The translations under genes were made by a program, and so were the position numbers. Below the pieces are notes generated by a model. The model was not told the origin of the DNA. It worked only from the letters and a program-made list of their open reading frames with translations, and did no database searches. 8,593 nt of DNA from Prevotella sp. (GTDB taxonomy: Bacteria > Bacteroidota > Bacteroidia > Bacteroidales > Bacteroidaceae), in the NCBI GenBank assembly GCA_017424205.1, contig JAFPAS010000228.1:1-8593 (forward strand). Direction: 5' to 3'. How positions within the stretch are numbered: position 1 is the first letter of the stretch; each line of letters begins with the position of its first letter. Of the stretch, positions 6,436 to 8,593 are shown in pieces.

Positions 6436-7500
6436 ATGATTCTGAAAAGTATAAATAAACGCGTTGCAGCTGTTGCCGCAGTCCTGCTGCTCGGTGCTAC
6501 ATTCATGGCACAGGTTGCTGATGCACAGCCGAAGGCACGTCGAAATCAGGCTAATGCAAAAAAGACTCCTGCCAGCGCGCTGACTACTCGTGCACAGATT
6601 TCCTTCCCTACATCAGCCGCAATGGATGAAGATGTGGTGTGGCGCAGAGATATCTACCGCGAACTCACACTCACTGATCCTGCTAATGCTGGACTATACT
6701 ATCCAGTTGAAGCTACAGGCAGCGAGATGAACTTCTTCACATATATATTTAAGCTGATGCTGACAGGCAATGTGCCTGCATACGAATATCGTCTTGACGG
6801 CAACGAGGTGTTTACCGACTCGGCTCGTGTCAAACCGCTTGCTCTGCTCGACAACTATCATATTTATTACGAGCGCAACAACGGACGCCTGACGATAGAC
6901 AATGCAGACATTCCGTCGCGCGAGGTGAAGGCTTACTATATCAAGGAGTCTGCATACTACAATCAGGCAACTGGCACTTTCCATAAGAAGGTTGAGGCTA
7001 TCTGCCCGATTATGGTTCGTGAAGATGATTTTGGTGATGGCTCAGCTAAATATCCGCTCTTCTGGATGAAATATGACGACCTCGCTCCGTTCCTCACCAG
7101 ACAGACTATCATGACATCAAATCTGAATAATGCGTCAGTGATGTCTGCCGACGATTATTTCACTCGTAATCTCTATAAGGGCGATATTTACAAGACTAAC
7201 AATATGCTCGGACAGACACTTGCACAGTACTGCCCTACAGACTCTGCAATGAAGAAAGAGCAGCTTCGCATAGAGGCAGAACTGCTCGCCTTTGAGAAGA
7301 ATGTCTACGGTGACCAGGCAAAGAAGGATTCGCTCGATAGCATCGCAAAGGCGAAGGAGCTTGATGCAAAAGCTGTTAAGAAGGTTCGCTCTAACACACG
7401 CAGAGGATCGTCAGCTACAGTAAAGCAGAAAAAGGCAAAACAGCCAAAGGCATCTTCGGCTTCGGCAGCAAGAGTGTCAGTTAGAAGAGAAAGACGTTAA
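6436..7500 (+). CDS. porN: PorN/GldN periplasmic ring protein of the type IX secretion system
   Basis: This encodes 354 residues with a clear signal peptide (hydrophobic residues 11-23, probable cleavage after A30 at ADA|QPK). The GldN signatures include DEDVVWRRDIYRELTLTDPANAGLYYP near residue 63, FTYIFKLMLTG near 99, the motif YYIKESAYYNQATGTF near 167, and the block PLFWMKYDDLAPFL near 205. The family forms the periplasmic ring with the PorK lipoprotein beneath the outer membrane, where PorM docks. The last ~43 residues (312-354) are a Lys/Arg/Ser/Ala-rich low-complexity tail ending RRERR. The gene follows porM by 85 bp holding a hexamer array and an inverted repeat, and precedes the next gene by 21 bp. 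Confidence 0.95.
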   Translation: MILKSINKRVAAVAAVLLLGATFMAQVADAQPKARRNQANAKKTPASALTTRAQISFPTSAAMDEDVVWRRDIYRELTLTDPANAGLYYPVEATGSEMNFFTYIFKLMLTGNVPAYEYRLDGNEVFTDSARVKPLALLDNYHIYYERNNGRLTIDNADIPSREVKAYYIKESAYYNQATGTFHKKVEAICPIMVREDDFGDGSAKYPLFWMKYDDLAPFLTRQTIMTSNLNNASVMSADDYFTRNLYKGDIYKTNNMLGQTLAQYCPTDSAMKKEQLRIEAELLAFEKNVYGDQAKKDSLDSIAKAKELDAKAVKKVRSNTRRGSSATVKQKKAKQPKASSASAARVSVRRERR

Positions 7501-7521
7501 TAGATTTAACCCCTATACAAC

Positions 7522-8145
7522 ATGAAAAAGATTTTTATAATATTATCAGTAATGCTGATGACCGCTGTTGTGGCTGAAGCAAAAATAAAGTTCGGTGTAA
7601 GAGCAGGAGCAAACATAACCGAAATGTCGTTCTCTACTGATGTCCTTGACGCTAAAAACCGTACAGGATTCTATCTCGGTCCAACAGTTAAGATTGGTCT
7701 GCCGCTCGGATTTGATGTCGACGCATCAGTGATATACAACCAGTGGGAGGCAGACCCTGACCTATATTACACAGTGGATGATACTTCAAATTCGATTAAA
7801 GCCTCAAACCTCAAGCGCAAAGTCATTGCTTTGCCGCTCAATCTCCGTAAGGGCTTCGGCTTGGGCGACAAAGCCAGTGTCTTTGTTTTTGCCGGTCCAC
7901 AGTTCAGTTACAACATCGGCGATAAGAAGATTAAAGAAATCGACTGGGAATGGAAGACCACAGACATCAGCATCAATGTCGGAGTTGGTGCTATGCTCCT
8001 TAATTTCCTTGAAGTGAAAGCCAACTACAATATTCCTTGCGGTAAGACAGGCGAGTTTAAGGTTGGCGAAGCGGTCGACGGAGTCTATGACACCCTCAGA
8101 GGCAAGACCGGCGGCTGGCAAATCGGTGCAGCGGTATATTTCTAA
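7522..8145 (+). CDS. Small outer-membrane beta-barrel protein, sixth gene of the T9SS operon
   Basis: This encodes 207 residues from an ATG 21 bp after the porN stop. The signal peptide (hydrophobic residues 4-17) is probably cleaved after A20 (AEA|KIKFG). The mature protein begins KIKFGVRAGANITEMSF and continues with alternating strands such as GFYLGPTVKIGLPL, DVDASVIYNQW, KVIALPLNLRKGFGL, ASVFVFAGPQFSYNIG and ISINVGVGAMLLNFLEVKANYN. It ends GGWQIGAAVYF with a C-terminal Phe. This fits the eight-strand PorT/OmpX-like outer-membrane beta-barrel families common in Bacteroidota. The tight spacing and the terminator just downstream make it the last gene of the por operon. That suggests, but does not prove, a role in T9SS assembly or stability. 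It could equally be a general envelope barrel riding in the operon. It should not be called PorT without an alignment. Confidence 0.88.
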   Translation: MKKIFIILSVMLMTAVVAEAKIKFGVRAGANITEMSFSTDVLDAKNRTGFYLGPTVKIGLPLGFDVDASVIYNQWEADPDLYYTVDDTSNSIKASNLKRKVIALPLNLRKGFGLGDKASVFVFAGPQFSYNIGDKKIKEIDWEWKTTDISINVGVGAMLLNFLEVKANYNIPCGKTGEFKVGEAVDGVYDTLRGKTGGWQIGAAVYF

Positions 8146-8203
8146 ATATCTCGCAAATTATCCCTCAGCGATACAATCTAACTTGCAAAGAATAACCAAT
8201 ATT

Positions 8204-8236
8204 AATCGGCGACCTACCCAAGGCCGCCGATTTTTT
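8204..8236 (+). terminator. Rho-independent terminator of the por operon
   Basis: The stem AATCGGCGACCT (8204-8215) pairs with AGGCCGCCGATT (8221-8232) over 12 positions with one A-C mismatch (8212/8224) and a 5-nt loop. A run of six T follows (8231-8236, the first two paired). It lies 58 bp after the stop of the barrel gene and closes the operon. Confidence 0.9.
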
Positions 8237-8250
8237 ACTGCTACGATAAT

Positions 8251-8310
8251 CCTCTACCATCCTCTACTATCCTCTGGCGTCCTCTCTCGTCCTCTTTTAT
8301 CCTCTTTCTG
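8251..8310 (+). repeat. Six phased decamers CCTCTNNYRT
   Basis: Six consecutive 10-mers each begin CCTCT at 8251, 8261, 8271, 8281, 8291 and 8301. The first five end in YRT; the last is CCTCTTTCTG. The core is strictly conserved while bases 6-7 vary freely. Ten bp is close to one DNA helical turn, so the CCTCT cores lie on one face of the helix. The array starts 14 bp after the terminator T run. Confidence 0.9.
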
Positions 8311-8368
8311 CAATACAATCAGACCTCTCAAAAGATAATATTCTTCCCGTTTTTATGTATCAGCCTTA

Positions 8369-8399
8369 CATTCATGACTAATTCATGATAATTTATGTT
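8369..8399 (+). repeat. 31-bp repeat, copy 1
   Basis: It matches 8521-8551 at 29 of 31 positions. Internally it contains ATTCATGA twice with an 11-bp period. It is followed 3 bp later by a GTY hexamer array. Confidence 0.9.
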
Positions 8400-8402
8400 C
8401 TA

Positions 8403-8426
8403 GTTGTCGTCCTCGTTATCGTCTAA
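8403..8426 (+). repeat. GTY hexamer array, second site
   Basis: GTTGTC, GTCCTC and GTTATC are followed by a broken unit GTCTAA. It has the same GTYNYC pattern as the array at 6357-6392 and shares the exact units GTCCTC and GTTGTC. Confidence 0.6.
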
Positions 8427-8484
8427 AAAGTGTAAACGAACTCCTGATACATGCCCCCTCTTAGCCCTTTCCACCATACATAAT

Positions 8485-8520
8485 GTTCATGTTGACGTTC
8501 TCGTTGACGTTATTGTCTTC
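8485..8520 (+). repeat. GTY hexamer array, third site
   Basis: Six consecutive hexamers begin GTT or GTC: GTTCAT, GTTGAC, GTTCTC, GTTGAC, GTTATT and GTCTTC. It directly abuts copy 2 of the 31-bp repeat. It is related in period and phase to the other two arrays but less pyrimidine-rich. Confidence 0.7.
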
Positions 8521-8551
8521 CATTCGTGACTAATTCATGATAATTTGTGTT
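8521..8551 (+). repeat. 31-bp repeat, copy 2
   Basis: It is identical to copy 1 (8369-8399) except for A to G at positions 6 and 27. The two starts are 152 bp apart in the same orientation. It begins exactly where the third hexamer array ends. Confidence 0.9.
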
Positions 8552-8569
8552 ACGCTATAGTTCACGTTA

Positions 8570-8584
8570 AAACACTCAGTGTTT
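8570..8584. repeat. Short palindrome near right edge
   Basis: AAACACT and AGTGTTT flank a single C, giving a 15-bp perfect palindrome. It could be an operator or part of a hairpin of a feature beyond the window. It may also be chance. Confidence 0.4.
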
Positions 8585-8593
8585 CATTAGTAA

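Larger units (their letters stand above)
8237..8593. other. Gene-free, repeat-structured region after the operon
   Basis: No credible gene is seen on either strand in this 357-bp stretch. A frame at 8063-8338 (+) runs through the end of the barrel gene and the terminator and is a shadow. The region holds a six-unit CCTCT decamer array, two copies of a 31-bp repeat, two GTY hexamer arrays and a palindrome near the right edge. No tRNA fold, CRISPR array or convincing promoter was found. Confidence 0.65.

Noticed and set aside
8063..8338. Plus-strand frame at the end of the barrel gene
   Set aside because: It starts inside the barrel gene in another frame and runs through the terminator and the decamer array.

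Overview
The window looks like chromosomal DNA from a member of the Bacteroidota, most likely the Bacteroidales and probably close to Prevotella/Segatella. This rests on a complete type IX secretion system (T9SS) core cluster in the order porP-porK-porL-porM-porN, on A-rich leaders without clear Shine-Dalgarno motifs, and on moderate GC content. The genus is an inference. The T9SS is restricted to this phylum.

Layout. (1) Positions 1-887 hold the 3' end of a gene open at the left edge. It encodes an acidic, proline-rich tail with three tandem 54-bp (18-residue) repeats. A second gene (252-887), for a small cytoplasmic protein of unknown function with a possible winged-helix core, overlaps it by 37 bp in another frame. 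(2) Positions 888-1265 have no convincing gene. They contain a perfect 11-bp inverted repeat in what looks like a dispersed-repeat remnant, and a G-free pyrimidine tract just before porP. (3) Positions 1266-7500 are the T9SS core on the + strand: porP, porK, porL, porM and porN, with gaps of 62-106 bp. (4) Only 21 bp after porN comes a small eight-strand-type outer-membrane beta-barrel protein, followed by a clear rho-independent terminator (8204-8236). The operon therefore appears to be porPKLMN plus this sixth gene. (5) Positions 8237-8593 are gene-free but highly structured: a 10-bp-phased CCTCT array, two GTY hexamer arrays and two copies of a 31-bp repeat. A related hexamer array lies in the porM-porN gap.

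How the genes work together, from knowledge of the family: PorL and PorM form the proton-driven inner-membrane motor. PorM spans the periplasm and contacts the PorK-PorN ring under the outer membrane. PorP is an outer-membrane barrel partner of the system. PorL here keeps the expected Lys, His and Glu of the motor. The sixth gene is a candidate outer-membrane accessory by position only.

No wholly new system is demonstrable. The most worthwhile leads are the sixth operon gene, the family of GTY hexamer arrays, the phased CCTCT array, the overlapping gene pair at the left edge, and the unusual low-complexity linker in PorL.
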